DNA of 20,703 nucleotides from UBA11889 sp002313255 (GTDB taxonomy: Bacteria > Pseudomonadota > Gammaproteobacteria > Pseudomonadales > Azotimanducaceae), in contig CAJWQX010000048.1 in the NCBI GenBank assembly GCA_913045265.1, forward strand, positions 1 to 20,703. The letters are read 5' to 3'. The translations under genes and the position numbers were made by a program. Of this stretch, positions 7,227 to 14,397 are shown piece by piece; positions within the stretch are counted from its first letter, which is position 1, and the number at the start of each line of letters is the position of its first letter. The notes below the pieces were generated by a model. The model was not told where the DNA came from and searched no databases. It saw only the letters and a program-made list of their open reading frames with translations.

Positions 7227-8188
7227 CAATCGAGCCTAACTCTCGGATCTACCAATCCGTATAACAAGTCCACTACGATCACCATGAATACCAAAAACGC
7301 GCCATAAAACACGGTCGTGCCCATGATGACGGTGTAGTCGCTTTGTTGGACGGCCTGAACGAAATAGCGCCCGAGTCCTGGAATTGCGAATACAAGTTCG
7401 ACCACAAAACCGCCCGTGGTTATCGCGGCGATCGAGGGTCCGAGCACCGTGATTACTGGGAGAATTGCATTACGCAGTTGATGTCTGAGGAAGATTCTCG
7501 TGGGCGGGAGACCCTTTGAAATAGCTGTTCGCAAATAATCGGCGTTGTCGATTTCAAGCATCGATGAGCGCATGAGTCGTGTCAGAAAAGCCATCGTCCC
7601 GAGGCCTAGAATGAGGGAAGGCATGATCATGTGAGAAACGCTCCCCCAACCAGCGACGGGAAGGATGGAGACTCCGAGAAACGCGTTGACGTTCACTAAC
7701 GTCATTTGACCGAGAGCGGCGAAGACGAAACTTGGCACGGAGATGCCCATGATGACCAAAAACATAATGACGATGTCCGGGAGACGATTTCGATTAATCG
7801 CCGTTAACGCACCAAACAGAATGCCGCCCAAAGCGGCAAAGACGATGGACAGTACGCCCAGAATAGCCGAAACCGGAAAATGCTCGCGAATGATGTCGTT
7901 AACGCTTCGGTTTTCCTGCGCGTAGGAAATTCCGAAGTCGCCTCTGATCATATTCGAAAGATAGATTCCATATTGTTCAAGGAGGGGGCGGTCCAAGCCA
8001 TATTTCGCCTGGAGGTTTTTGCGGATTTCTGGGGAAACCGCTTTCTCGTCCATTAGCGGGTCGCCGGGAACATTGTGCATCGCAAAAAAGGTCGCGGTCG
8101 CAATCAACCACACGGTGATGGCGCCCTGGATTAGACGTATGACCGCATAGCGGACATAGGCATGTTTATTGGTTCGCGAGTTAGCCAT
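7226..8188 (-). CDS. oppB: Oligopeptide ABC transporter permease OppB/DppB
   Basis: The partner permease of OppC, 320 residues and normal in length. TM1 lies at about 15-36, followed by the family hallmark VPGDPLMDEKAVSPEIRKNL (40-59), KYGLDRPLLEQYGIYLSNMI and GDFGISY. Later come four or five further membrane helices and the EAA loop TAISKGLPPTRIFLRHQLRN (221-240). The C-terminal end, VDPRVRLD, is typical. The ATG at 8188 lies inside the end of oppA, giving an 8-base overlap, and the TGA overlaps the oppC ATG. Such tight packing indicates one transcript for the whole transporter. Confidence 0.95.
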   Translation of the reverse strand: MANSRTNKHAYVRYAVIRLIQGAITVWLIATATFFAMHNVPGDPLMDEKAVSPEIRKNLQAKYGLDRPLLEQYGIYLSNMIRGDFGISYAQENRSVNDIIREHFPVSAILGVLSIVFAALGGILFGALTAINRNRLPDIVIMFLVIMGISVPSFVFAALGQMTLVNVNAFLGVSILPVAGWGSVSHMIMPSLILGLGTMAFLTRLMRSSMLEIDNADYLRTAISKGLPPTRIFLRHQLRNAILPVITVLGPSIAAITTGGFVVELVFAIPGLGRYFVQAVQQSDYTVIMGTTVFYGAFLVFMVIVVDLLYGLVDPRVRLD

Positions 8189-9860
8189 CGATGTACGCGT
8201 TGCTGTAGTCGGAGTCCATCCCTACCGCTCGTTTTACGACGCCTTTAAGGCGTGGATCGCGTACGTATACGCTACCGGTCTCGTACGTCGGAAGGATTAC
8301 GGCTTCGAGATGAATGATTTTCTGGATTTTAGAAAACGCGTTCATCCGTGTATGCGGTTCAAGGGAGTTCTGTGCGATTCGGACCCATTGATCAAGCTCG
8401 GGATTTTTATACTCACCGCGATTGTTTTTGTTCCATGATGCGAACAAGTCGCCAAACGTCAGCGGATCGGCATAATCTGGGCACCATCCAGCCAACACCA
8501 TATCGAAATCGCCGGAGGACATTTTAGCGAGGCGTTGCTTGAAGATTTGCCGATCGATCGCGATATCTAAGCCAAGTTTTTCTTTGAATTCTTGTTGCAG
8601 ATATTCTGAGATCTTGTTGGTCGTTGCGCGGTCGCCCGTTAGAAATGTTAGTGGCCTCCATTCGTCGAGCCCGAGTTCTTTTTTTGCTTGGGCAAGGTAA
8701 AAGCGAGCCTGAGTGATATCGACTTGAGTTTCTGGCGCCGGAAACTCTTGCCGAAATCGCCTTTCAACACCTTGGAGCCATACCGGAAAAAAAGAAACGC
8801 CGGGTAGATTGCCGGGCATCGCGACGACTTTATAAACCAATTCGTTGGTATCCATCGCGAGCTGCATGGCTTTGCGTAAGTGCCGATTTCGAGTCAAGCG
8901 GCCGGATCGGTGATTGAATGAAATGTATCCGACGCAGCCCTCGTTGAAACGTTCGAGCTTCCAGCGCCTTTGAAGAGCGTCATCTAAGTTCTCTGAATTC
9001 AGGCCGGCAATTGCAATCTTTCCGTCCTTAAATAAGTTCAATGTCGCATTAACGTCGCTGGTGATGTAGGCATAGTCGATAACGTTTAAGCGAATGCGGT
9101 TGCGATCCCAGTAATGCGAATTACGTACCATGCGCAATTGCGAACCGTGAACCCATTTTTCGATTACGAAAGGACCGTTGTAGAGGAGTTCCGAGGCATC
9201 TGCACCGTACCGTCCTTGGCGTTTTTCGTAGAACGATTGCTTGATTGGGAAATAAGTGGGAAACACGAGCAAGCTATTGAAGTACGCGACAGGTCTTTCG
9301 AGGCGGACCAATAACGTTTTGTCGTTGAGTGCCGTCACGCCTAGTGCGGCAGTATCGAGCTGCCCATTATTTATCGCTTCCGCATTCTTGATCGGGTACA
9401 GGATGAAGGCATACTCCGAGGCTGTTTGCGGGTCCAGTGCGGTTTGCCATGCGAACACGAAGTCGTGGGCCGTTATCCGTGAGCCGTCGCTCCAGAAGGC
9501 GTCATCGCGTAGCCAAAAAGTCGCTTTGGTCGCGCCGATTTCCCATCGTTCGGCGACTCCCGGGACGATCCGGTTGAACTCGTCGTAGCGCAACAAGCCT
9601 TCCATCACGTGTCCGAGAATCTGGCCGCTTACGGTATCTGTCGCGCGAGAACTATCGAGCTGCGGTGGTTCCTCGCTCAACGCGAGGGTTACGCTACCGG
9701 CGATCGCGTCCAACGCGCTCCCAGCGACTCCTTCCGACAGCGAGGCGAGCGCCCACATTAACGATCCGAACCCTACGAGGCTCGCAAGTCCTAGATAAAT
9801 AAGCTGCCGCCCTGCGGTTCGGCGAAGATTCCCTTGGCTAGCGCGTGGTTCTTGATTCAT
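8181..9860 (-). CDS. oppA: Oligopeptide ABC transporter substrate-binding protein OppA/MppA-like
   Basis: The 559-residue solute-binding protein (SBP_bac_5 family) captures peptides in the periplasm and delivers them to OppBC. Family segments seen: SEEPPQLDSSRATDTVSGQI (62-81), VPGVAERWEI, FWLRDDAFWSDGSRITAHDF, YNGPFVIEKWVHGSQL, LRKAMQLAMDTNEL, and near the end YADPLTFGDLFASWN. It has a basic N-terminus and one hydrophobic segment at about 19-41 (LIYLGLASLVGFGSLMWALA), with no lipobox cysteine. It may therefore be released by signal peptidase I or remain anchored by that helix. A GGTGA lies 7-8 bases before the ATG. It is 22 bases after the VWA gene, with no terminator visible between them. 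Peptide specificity cannot be read from the sequence. Confidence 0.94.
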   Translation of the reverse strand: MNQEPRASQGNLRRTAGRQLIYLGLASLVGFGSLMWALASLSEGVAGSALDAIAGSVTLALSEEPPQLDSSRATDTVSGQILGHVMEGLLRYDEFNRIVPGVAERWEIGATKATFWLRDDAFWSDGSRITAHDFVFAWQTALDPQTASEYAFILYPIKNAEAINNGQLDTAALGVTALNDKTLLVRLERPVAYFNSLLVFPTYFPIKQSFYEKRQGRYGADASELLYNGPFVIEKWVHGSQLRMVRNSHYWDRNRIRLNVIDYAYITSDVNATLNLFKDGKIAIAGLNSENLDDALQRRWKLERFNEGCVGYISFNHRSGRLTRNRHLRKAMQLAMDTNELVYKVVAMPGNLPGVSFFPVWLQGVERRFRQEFPAPETQVDITQARFYLAQAKKELGLDEWRPLTFLTGDRATTNKISEYLQQEFKEKLGLDIAIDRQIFKQRLAKMSSGDFDMVLAGWCPDYADPLTFGDLFASWNKNNRGEYKNPELDQWVRIAQNSLEPHTRMNAFSKIQKIIHLEAVILPTYETGSVYVRDPRLKGVVKRAVGMDSDYSNAYIDG

Positions 9861-9882
9861 ACAACGTCACCAAGGACACACG

Positions 9883-11361
9883 TTATTGAATAGTTCGCAG
9901 GAGGTTTCCGACGATACGTTCAAGGTGCGTGAGAGAATTGCATTCCTCCGCTTGGTGAACGTATGCAGAATATTTGCGCATTTCTGCGTCCCCAACATTC
10001 CATGTGTTACGTGATTCGGGGTTTAACCAGATTAGTCGTTTCGAACGGTCGTACATTTCTTTCAGTATTTCGGTGCGGGGATCCCCGTAATTGTTGCGAG
10101 CATCTCCAAGAATGATGATGGTGGTTCGGTTATCTATCTCGTCAAGACACTTATTTCGGAAGTCCTCGAAAGCTTGGCCGTAGTCGGTTGATCCGCCGCT
10201 ATAATCCCGCAACGTTTTGGCGATTGCGTCTTCCAATTTGTTGCGCTCGAACAAATCCGTGACTTCTGCCAAATCGGATGAGAATGCAAAAGATCGTACT
10301 TTGGGCATCACTTCCTCAAGGCTGTAGAGGAACATCAACATAAATCGCGCATAATTAGCGACGGAGCCGCTGACGTCGCAGATAGCGAACACCTTAGGAC
10401 GATCGATCTTTACCGATTTCCAATGCAAATCAAAAATGCTGCCGTCGTAGCTCATGTTATGCCGGAGCGTCCGCGATACATGCAATTGCCCTCGCTTAAA
10501 TACTTTCTTTCGGCGCGAGTGCAGGGCCACCAACCGCTTGGCCATTCGAAATACGACCTCTTGCACTAGCCTGAAATTACGATGTTCGATGTTTGAGAGT
10601 TTGACTTTGCGTAGCAACTCTTCCCGGAGTTTCTTCCCTGTGGCATCGGCATGGAGCAGGAACTGCTTCTCAACATAATCGCGAACTTGTTCTCGCAACC
10701 ATTCCCGACGTTTCTTTAATTCCTGTCCGAGGCGTCTGTCCAGAATGCTTGGACTTTGTCGTCCGACCGAAATTTCTTGTTGCAGATCAGCAAGTCCCAT
10801 CTCCTCCATGATTTTGCGGGTATAGAGGCCTTTTTGGGTAAAGACCTGAATTTCTTCGAGGCTGACTTCCTTTGCGGCAGCCGCCATGTTCACGGTTAGT
10901 TCGACGCGGCTGTCTTGCATCAACAGTTTCCCGAGCGTAGATCGCGGTTGCGCCATCTCGCCCGGACCGAGATCCTCTTCGTCTTGCTGTTCTTCGAAAG
11001 CGCTGAATTTCTTCTTCTTCCCACGCCCTTTGCGGCCGTCGGTACCTTCACCTTCTGCACCACCCTGACCCTGTCCTGAACCACCTTCGCCTTTAGCTTC
11101 CTCCCCGTCACCGTCCGACTCGGTGACGATGCTTTTGCCTTTCACGTCTTCGAAAGCGAAAAATTGGTCGAAGGTCTCGTCGAACGTGTATTTCTCGTCG
11201 GGGGTTTTCGGCAGAACGAGCGCTAACGTGTCCTTTAGGAACTCTCGGTTTCGATAACCACAGAGCTCGACCGCGCTCATGGCATCTAATGTCTCCGCTG
11301 TGGAAATGCGGACATCGGCATTTCGCAGCGCGGCAATGAAGCTGGTGAGGGTCCGATCCAT
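9883..11361 (-). CDS. CoxE-type VWA domain protein
   Basis: A 492-residue cytosolic protein with a C-terminal VWA domain of the CoxE group (COG3552-like). These partner with MoxR AAA+ ATPases; the known CoxD/CoxE pair helps mature a carbon monoxide dehydrogenase, but other pairs have other clients. The metal-ion-dependent adhesion site is complete: DVSGS (329-333), Thr392 in GGSTDYG, and Asp420 in ILGDARNN. The N-terminal part (1-70) is helical, and is joined by a glycine- and glutamate-rich stretch (about 83-130, including KGRGKKKK) to a long charged helical region (150-300). There are no Cox structural genes nearby. The ATG follows the AAA+ gene by 19 bases, and oppA starts 22 bases downstream. 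Its client is unknown; a link with the transporter is inference from position. Confidence 0.88.
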   Translation of the reverse strand: MDRTLTSFIAALRNADVRISTAETLDAMSAVELCGYRNREFLKDTLALVLPKTPDEKYTFDETFDQFFAFEDVKGKSIVTESDGDGEEAKGEGGSGQGQGGAEGEGTDGRKGRGKKKKFSAFEEQQDEEDLGPGEMAQPRSTLGKLLMQDSRVELTVNMAAAAKEVSLEEIQVFTQKGLYTRKIMEEMGLADLQQEISVGRQSPSILDRRLGQELKKRREWLREQVRDYVEKQFLLHADATGKKLREELLRKVKLSNIEHRNFRLVQEVVFRMAKRLVALHSRRKKVFKRGQLHVSRTLRHNMSYDGSIFDLHWKSVKIDRPKVFAICDVSGSVANYARFMLMFLYSLEEVMPKVRSFAFSSDLAEVTDLFERNKLEDAIAKTLRDYSGGSTDYGQAFEDFRNKCLDEIDNRTTIIILGDARNNYGDPRTEILKEMYDRSKRLIWLNPESRNTWNVGDAEMRKYSAYVHQAEECNSLTHLERIVGNLLRTIQ

Positions 11362-11380
11362 GCTGACGGTTGCGACTGCG

Positions 11381-12322
11381 TTAGTTTTTGATCGCTTTGC
11401 TTATCAGGGTCGTGATCTCCGCGTCAACATTATCGATGTCCTCCTGGAATTTGAGGATGACATTGAGCGTATCACGAACCAGATTTGCGTCCAGCGACTC
11501 TGTATGGAGCAGCAGTAATGTGCGGGCCCAATCGATCGTTTCGCTAATCGCGGGCACTTTCTTCAAATCAAGATCGCGAAGTTCCTGGATAAACGTTACC
11601 AACTGGCGTCGTAATTCCGGAGGAATTTCAGGAACTCGAGCGTGGATGATACGTTGCTCCAGGTCTGTGTCGGGGAACGGTATATAGAGATGGAGGCAGC
11701 GTCGCTTAAGGGCGTCGGAAATTTCGCGCGTGTTGTTGCTCGTCAAGAAAACGATCGGTGGTTCAGCTTTCGCTTTTATCGTCCCGATTTCGGGTATCGA
11801 TACCTGATACTCGGACAGGATCTCAAGTAGCAACGATTCGAATTCGTGGTCGGACTTGTCGACTTCATCAATTAGCAAGACGCAGCCATTCTCTTCCTTC
11901 AGAGCTTTGAGCAGTGGTCTGGGCTCCATGAATTCTTCTGAGAAAAAGATGTCACCGAATTCGTGCAGCCGTTTGACAGACTCGGTAAACCCTTTTGCAC
12001 CTTGGAGCACTTCGTCCAGAGTTTCTTTGAGGACTTGTGTATAAAGCAGCTGTTTACCGTATTTCCATTCGTAGATTGCTTTGGCTTCGTCGAGGCCTTC
12101 GTAGCATTGAAGTCGGATAAGGGGAAGTTCGAACATCTCTGCGGTGGTTTTGGCCAGCTCCGTTTTACCAACGCCGGCCGGGCCTTCGACGAGCACAGGC
12201 TTGCGCAACTGATACGCAAGATACACGGCGGTTGCGATCTGGCTGCTGCAAATATAACGATGCGACTCAAAGCCGGCTTGTAGATTACTCACTGACCCAG
12301 CCAGTTTGTCGATATCCGTCAC
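11381..12322 (-). CDS. MoxR/CoxD-type AAA+ ATPase
   Basis: A 313-residue AAA+ ATPase of the MoxR family, the chaperone half of MoxR-VWA pairs. Motifs in this numbering: Walker A EGPAGVGKTE (46-55), the CYEGLDEAKAIYEWKYGKQLL segment typical of CoxD-like proteins (73-93), Walker B CVLLIDEVDKSD (147-158), sensor 1 FLTSNNTREIS (192-202) and the arginine pair in ALKRRCLHLYIPFPD (204-218). The frame is open to an ATG at 12415, but that start has no ribosome site and adds an unlikely stretch with six consecutive valines. The GTG at 12322 lies four bases after GGAGG and begins a family-like N-terminus (VTDIDKLAGSV), so it is preferred. First gene of the - strand run of seven. Confidence 0.88.
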   Translation of the reverse strand: MTDIDKLAGSVSNLQAGFESHRYICSSQIATAVYLAYQLRKPVLVEGPAGVGKTELAKTTAEMFELPLIRLQCYEGLDEAKAIYEWKYGKQLLYTQVLKETLDEVLQGAKGFTESVKRLHEFGDIFFSEEFMEPRPLLKALKEENGCVLLIDEVDKSDHEFESLLLEILSEYQVSIPEIGTIKAKAEPPIVFLTSNNTREISDALKRRCLHLYIPFPDTDLEQRIIHARVPEIPPELRRQLVTFIQELRDLDLKKVPAISETIDWARTLLLLHTESLDANLVRDTLNVILKFQEDIDNVDAEITTLISKAIKN

Positions 12323-12324
12323 GG

Positions 12325-12332
12325 TTCCTCCC
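12325..12332 (-). promoter_or_regulatory. Ribosome-binding site that fixes the MoxR GTG start
   Basis: GGGAGGAA on the minus strand, with GGAGG at 12331-12327, ends just before the GTG at 12322-12320. The four-base spacing from GGAGG is a little short. It is far stronger than anything ahead of the alternative ATG at 12415. Confidence 0.6.
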
Positions 12333-12530
12333 ACTACTACAACTACGACCCGGAGAAAGCTTTTCTCCGCGCAAAACGCGGCATTATCCAGGTCCACCGT
12401 AACGATGTATAGCATGAGGTTATAAATCGTATTGGATTCAATGATTTAGCGTTCTTTTAGCGGCAACTATCTTGAGTTTTCTACCGCGTAGGCTGGCAGG
12501 TATTCGTCGTTACTGGGTTAGAATCTTGCG

Positions 12531-12553
12531 CGCTAATCCTGTGCTGGTTAGCG
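12531..12553 (+). repeat. Inverted repeat in the CoA-transferase leader
   Basis: CGCTAATC (12531-12538) pairs with GGTTAGCG (12546-12553) across a 7-base loop, eight pairs with one G-T. It lies 56 bases before the CoA-transferase start, just downstream of the TAGAAT, so it could be an operator or an mRNA hairpin. There is no T-run. Confidence 0.4.
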
Positions 12554-12608
12554 AGTCATTGTGATGTGTTGCGACCTTACGAATGTGGTTACACGGGAGT
12601 GAGTCAGG

Positions 12609-13745
12609 GTGGATGAATCGACCGCAAAGCCGTTGGAAGGTGTTCTCGTGGTGGCATTGGAGCAGGCGGTCGCGGCGCCGCTAGCGACGTGTCGCCTCGC
12701 GGACGCTGGGGCACGGATCATCAAACTTGAACGAGCCGAGGGAGATTTTGCGAGGGCGTATGATGCCGTCGCAAACGGTCAAAGCGCGTATTTCGCCTGG
12801 GCCAATCGAGGCAAAGAGTCGCTTGTTGTGGACATCAAGAAGTCGTCGGATGTAGCCCTGATTCGGCGGATCATCTCGCAAGCAGACGTGTTTATACAGA
12901 ATCTAGCGGTCGGTGCGGCAGCTCGAGTGGGGCTGGGTTCAACGCAATTGCGCACTCAGCATCCCCGACTGATTACTTGCGATATTTCGGGATTCGGCGA
13001 AAAAGGACCTTACGCTGCGATGAAGGCATACGACTTGTTAATCCAAGCAGAATCGGGGCTGGTGTCTGTTTCCGGCCCCGCGGGTGAATACGGCCGCGTC
13101 GGCGTTTCAGTTTGCGATATCGCGACAGGTGTCTCTGCCGCGCTTGCGATCAATGAAGCCATAATTGGACGATGGTCGACGGGTCGAGGTACCGCAATTC
13201 GTCTGTCGCTGTTCGATGTGATGGCGGAGTGGATGAGCGTGCCGTTGTTGCAATACGACTACGGGGGTACGGGACCCAATCGTGTTGGGTTGGCGCATCC
13301 TTCGATTACTCCGTACGGGGGATTTTTGACCCAAGATGGGGCGACGTTGGTGATATCCGTTCAGAATGAACGCGAGTGGCGTGATCTGGTAACTAAAGTA
13401 CTCAACAAACCGGAGCTTGCTTCTGATCCTGAATACGCCGACAACTCGGCACGCATGCAGCATCGGGAACAAGTGGATGCTATCGTTCAAAACGTTTTTG
13501 CTGCGCGAAGTCGAAAAGAATTGGAACAACAGTTAGGTGACGCACGCATCGCGTTCGGTGCGGTAAATGGATTGGATGACTTATCAAAGCACCCGCAGTT
13601 GAGGCGTATTCGAGTTGCAAGTGAGACTGGCGAAATTGATATGCCGGCCCACCCCGACGCAAATCGAGTGATTGATCGTGATACTCGAATCCCGACTCTG
13701 GGTGAACACAGTGATGCAATTCGAGGTGAATTCGCAGGGAAGTAG
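12609..13745 (+). CDS. CaiB/BaiF family III CoA-transferase
   Basis: A 378-residue cytosolic enzyme of the family that moves CoA from one acyl group to another through an aspartyl-CoA thioester. The catalytic Asp is Asp142 in KAYDLLIQAESGLVSVSG (139-156). Other family features are LEGVLVVALEQAVAAPLATC (9-28), LADAGARIIKLER (30-42), RGKESLVVDIKK (67-78), ITCDISGFGEKGPY (122-135) and SVCDIATG (167-174), all present and intact. The start is a GTG preceded by a GGAG-containing stretch. The acyl donor and acceptor are not evident; close-looking family members act on C4-C6 dicarboxylic acyl groups, but assignment is not safe. No acyl-CoA dehydrogenase, hydratase or lyase is adjacent to suggest a pathway. 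Confidence 0.92.
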   Translation: MDESTAKPLEGVLVVALEQAVAAPLATCRLADAGARIIKLERAEGDFARAYDAVANGQSAYFAWANRGKESLVVDIKKSSDVALIRRIISQADVFIQNLAVGAAARVGLGSTQLRTQHPRLITCDISGFGEKGPYAAMKAYDLLIQAESGLVSVSGPAGEYGRVGVSVCDIATGVSAALAINEAIIGRWSTGRGTAIRLSLFDVMAEWMSVPLLQYDYGGTGPNRVGLAHPSITPYGGFLTQDGATLVISVQNEREWRDLVTKVLNKPELASDPEYADNSARMQHREQVDAIVQNVFAARSRKELEQQLGDARIAFGAVNGLDDLSKHPQLRRIRVASETGEIDMPAHPDANRVIDRDTRIPTLGEHSDAIRGEFAGK

Positions 13746-13821
13746 GTTCGTCCAGTGGATAAAACCCTTATTTGAATGATCGTTTGGCGGGTTTGTTCAG
13801 CAAGGGGACTGAAATACTTGG

Positions 13822-13849
13822 TTGACCTCCGGTTTAGGAGTGTTAGAAG
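13822..13849 (+). promoter_or_regulatory. Candidate sigma70 promoter with extended -10
   Basis: TTGACC (13822-13827, five of six matches) and TAGAAG (13844-13849, four of six) are spaced by 16 bases, and TGT directly precedes the -10 as an extended element. Initiation near 13856 would leave a leader of about 28 bases before the ATG at 13884. This also argues against the earlier in-frame ATG at 13776, which lies upstream of the promoter. Confidence 0.45.
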
Positions 13850-13883
13850 CTCGCCGTCATATACGTTGCCCACGGGGAAATCC

Positions 13884-14357
13884 ATGCCTTCTCGACGCGA
13901 ATTGATCGAGCTTACCGAAGCAGAGATCCTAGATTATTTAACGAGTCAGAAGACCTTGATCATCGTTTCAAACGGTCGAGACGGCTATCCGCATCCGATG
14001 CCGATGTGGTTTTATCGAGACGACGACGGCTGTCTTTATTGCACGACCTTTGGGAAGAGTCAGAAAGTTTACAACTGGCGCCGCGATCCAAAGGCGACAT
14101 TGTTAGTCGAGAGCGGTGAACAATACGCCGAGCTGAAAGGCGTCATGATATACGCAACGGCGGAAGTTATTGACGACCCAGACGTCATACAAGAAACGTT
14201 GGTCAACATTAACTCGGGCGGAAGGGCGCTATCGGACGAACAAAGGATAACGTTACGAGAAGCAATAAGTACTACTGCTCAAAAGCGCGTTGTACTGAAG
14301 TTCACTCCCATACGATACGTAACTTGGGATCACGCCAAGCTCAAAGGGCAGTATTGA
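13884..14357 (+). CDS. Pyridoxamine 5'-phosphate oxidase-like (FMN/F420-binding split barrel) protein
   Basis: The 157-residue product has the split-barrel fold of the PNPOx-like family: LTEAEILDYLTSQKTLIIVS (10-29), the strand pair GYPHPMPMWFYRDDDGCLYCTT (34-55), the FMN phosphate contact segment SQKVYNWRRDPKATLLVESG (59-78), and Ala-Thr-Ala-Glu-Val at 91-95. Members bind FMN or F420 and reduce or oxidise small molecules, or simply carry flavin; true pyridoxine oxidases are longer and have extra residues not seen here. The chosen ATG follows GGGGAAA by about six bases and a promoter-like sequence. An in-frame ATG at 13776 would add 36 residues with no family similarity. The gene is convergent with ahcY. 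Substrate is unknown. Confidence 0.85.
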   Translation: MPSRRELIELTEAEILDYLTSQKTLIIVSNGRDGYPHPMPMWFYRDDDGCLYCTTFGKSQKVYNWRRDPKATLLVESGEQYAELKGVMIYATAEVIDDPDVIQETLVNINSGGRALSDEQRITLREAISTTAQKRVVLKFTPIRYVTWDHAKLKGQY

Positions 14358-14383
14358 CGATAGCGTCTAACGACCCTCTATCG
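14358..14383. terminator. Weak hairpin between the convergent PNPOx-like and ahcY genes
   Basis: CGATAG (14358-14363) and CTATCG (14378-14383) are perfect complements around a 14-base loop, in the 40-base gap between two convergent stops. There is no T-run on either side, so a terminator role rests mostly on location. Confidence 0.25.
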
Positions 14384-14397
14384 AGAAGCCGAAGCCA

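Larger units (their letters stand above)
12323..12608. promoter_or_regulatory. Divergent promoter region between the MoxR and CoA-transferase genes
   Basis: This 286-base stretch separates the two divergent units and must carry both promoters. I see a TAGAAT (12519-12524, + strand) that would do as a -10 box, but no good -35 at the right distance. On the minus strand, TATAAC just upstream of the 12415 ATG is a possible -10, also without a good -35. The region also holds the hairpin listed at 12531-12553. No gene is supported in it. Confidence 0.4.

Noticed and set aside
7226..7229. TTG start for oppC
   Set aside because: It would add one residue only; the ATG overlapping the oppB stop (TGATG) is the usual coupling arrangement.
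13107..13529. 140-codon antisense frame inside the CoA-transferase
   Set aside because: It mirrors a well-conserved family III CoA-transferase, and its translation is low in hydrophobic pattern and rich in Arg/Ser, as shadows are.
13776..13883. Earlier ATG for the PNPOx-like gene
   Set aside because: The added 36 residues do not resemble the family, and a promoter-like sequence with its own ribosome site lies between the two ATGs.
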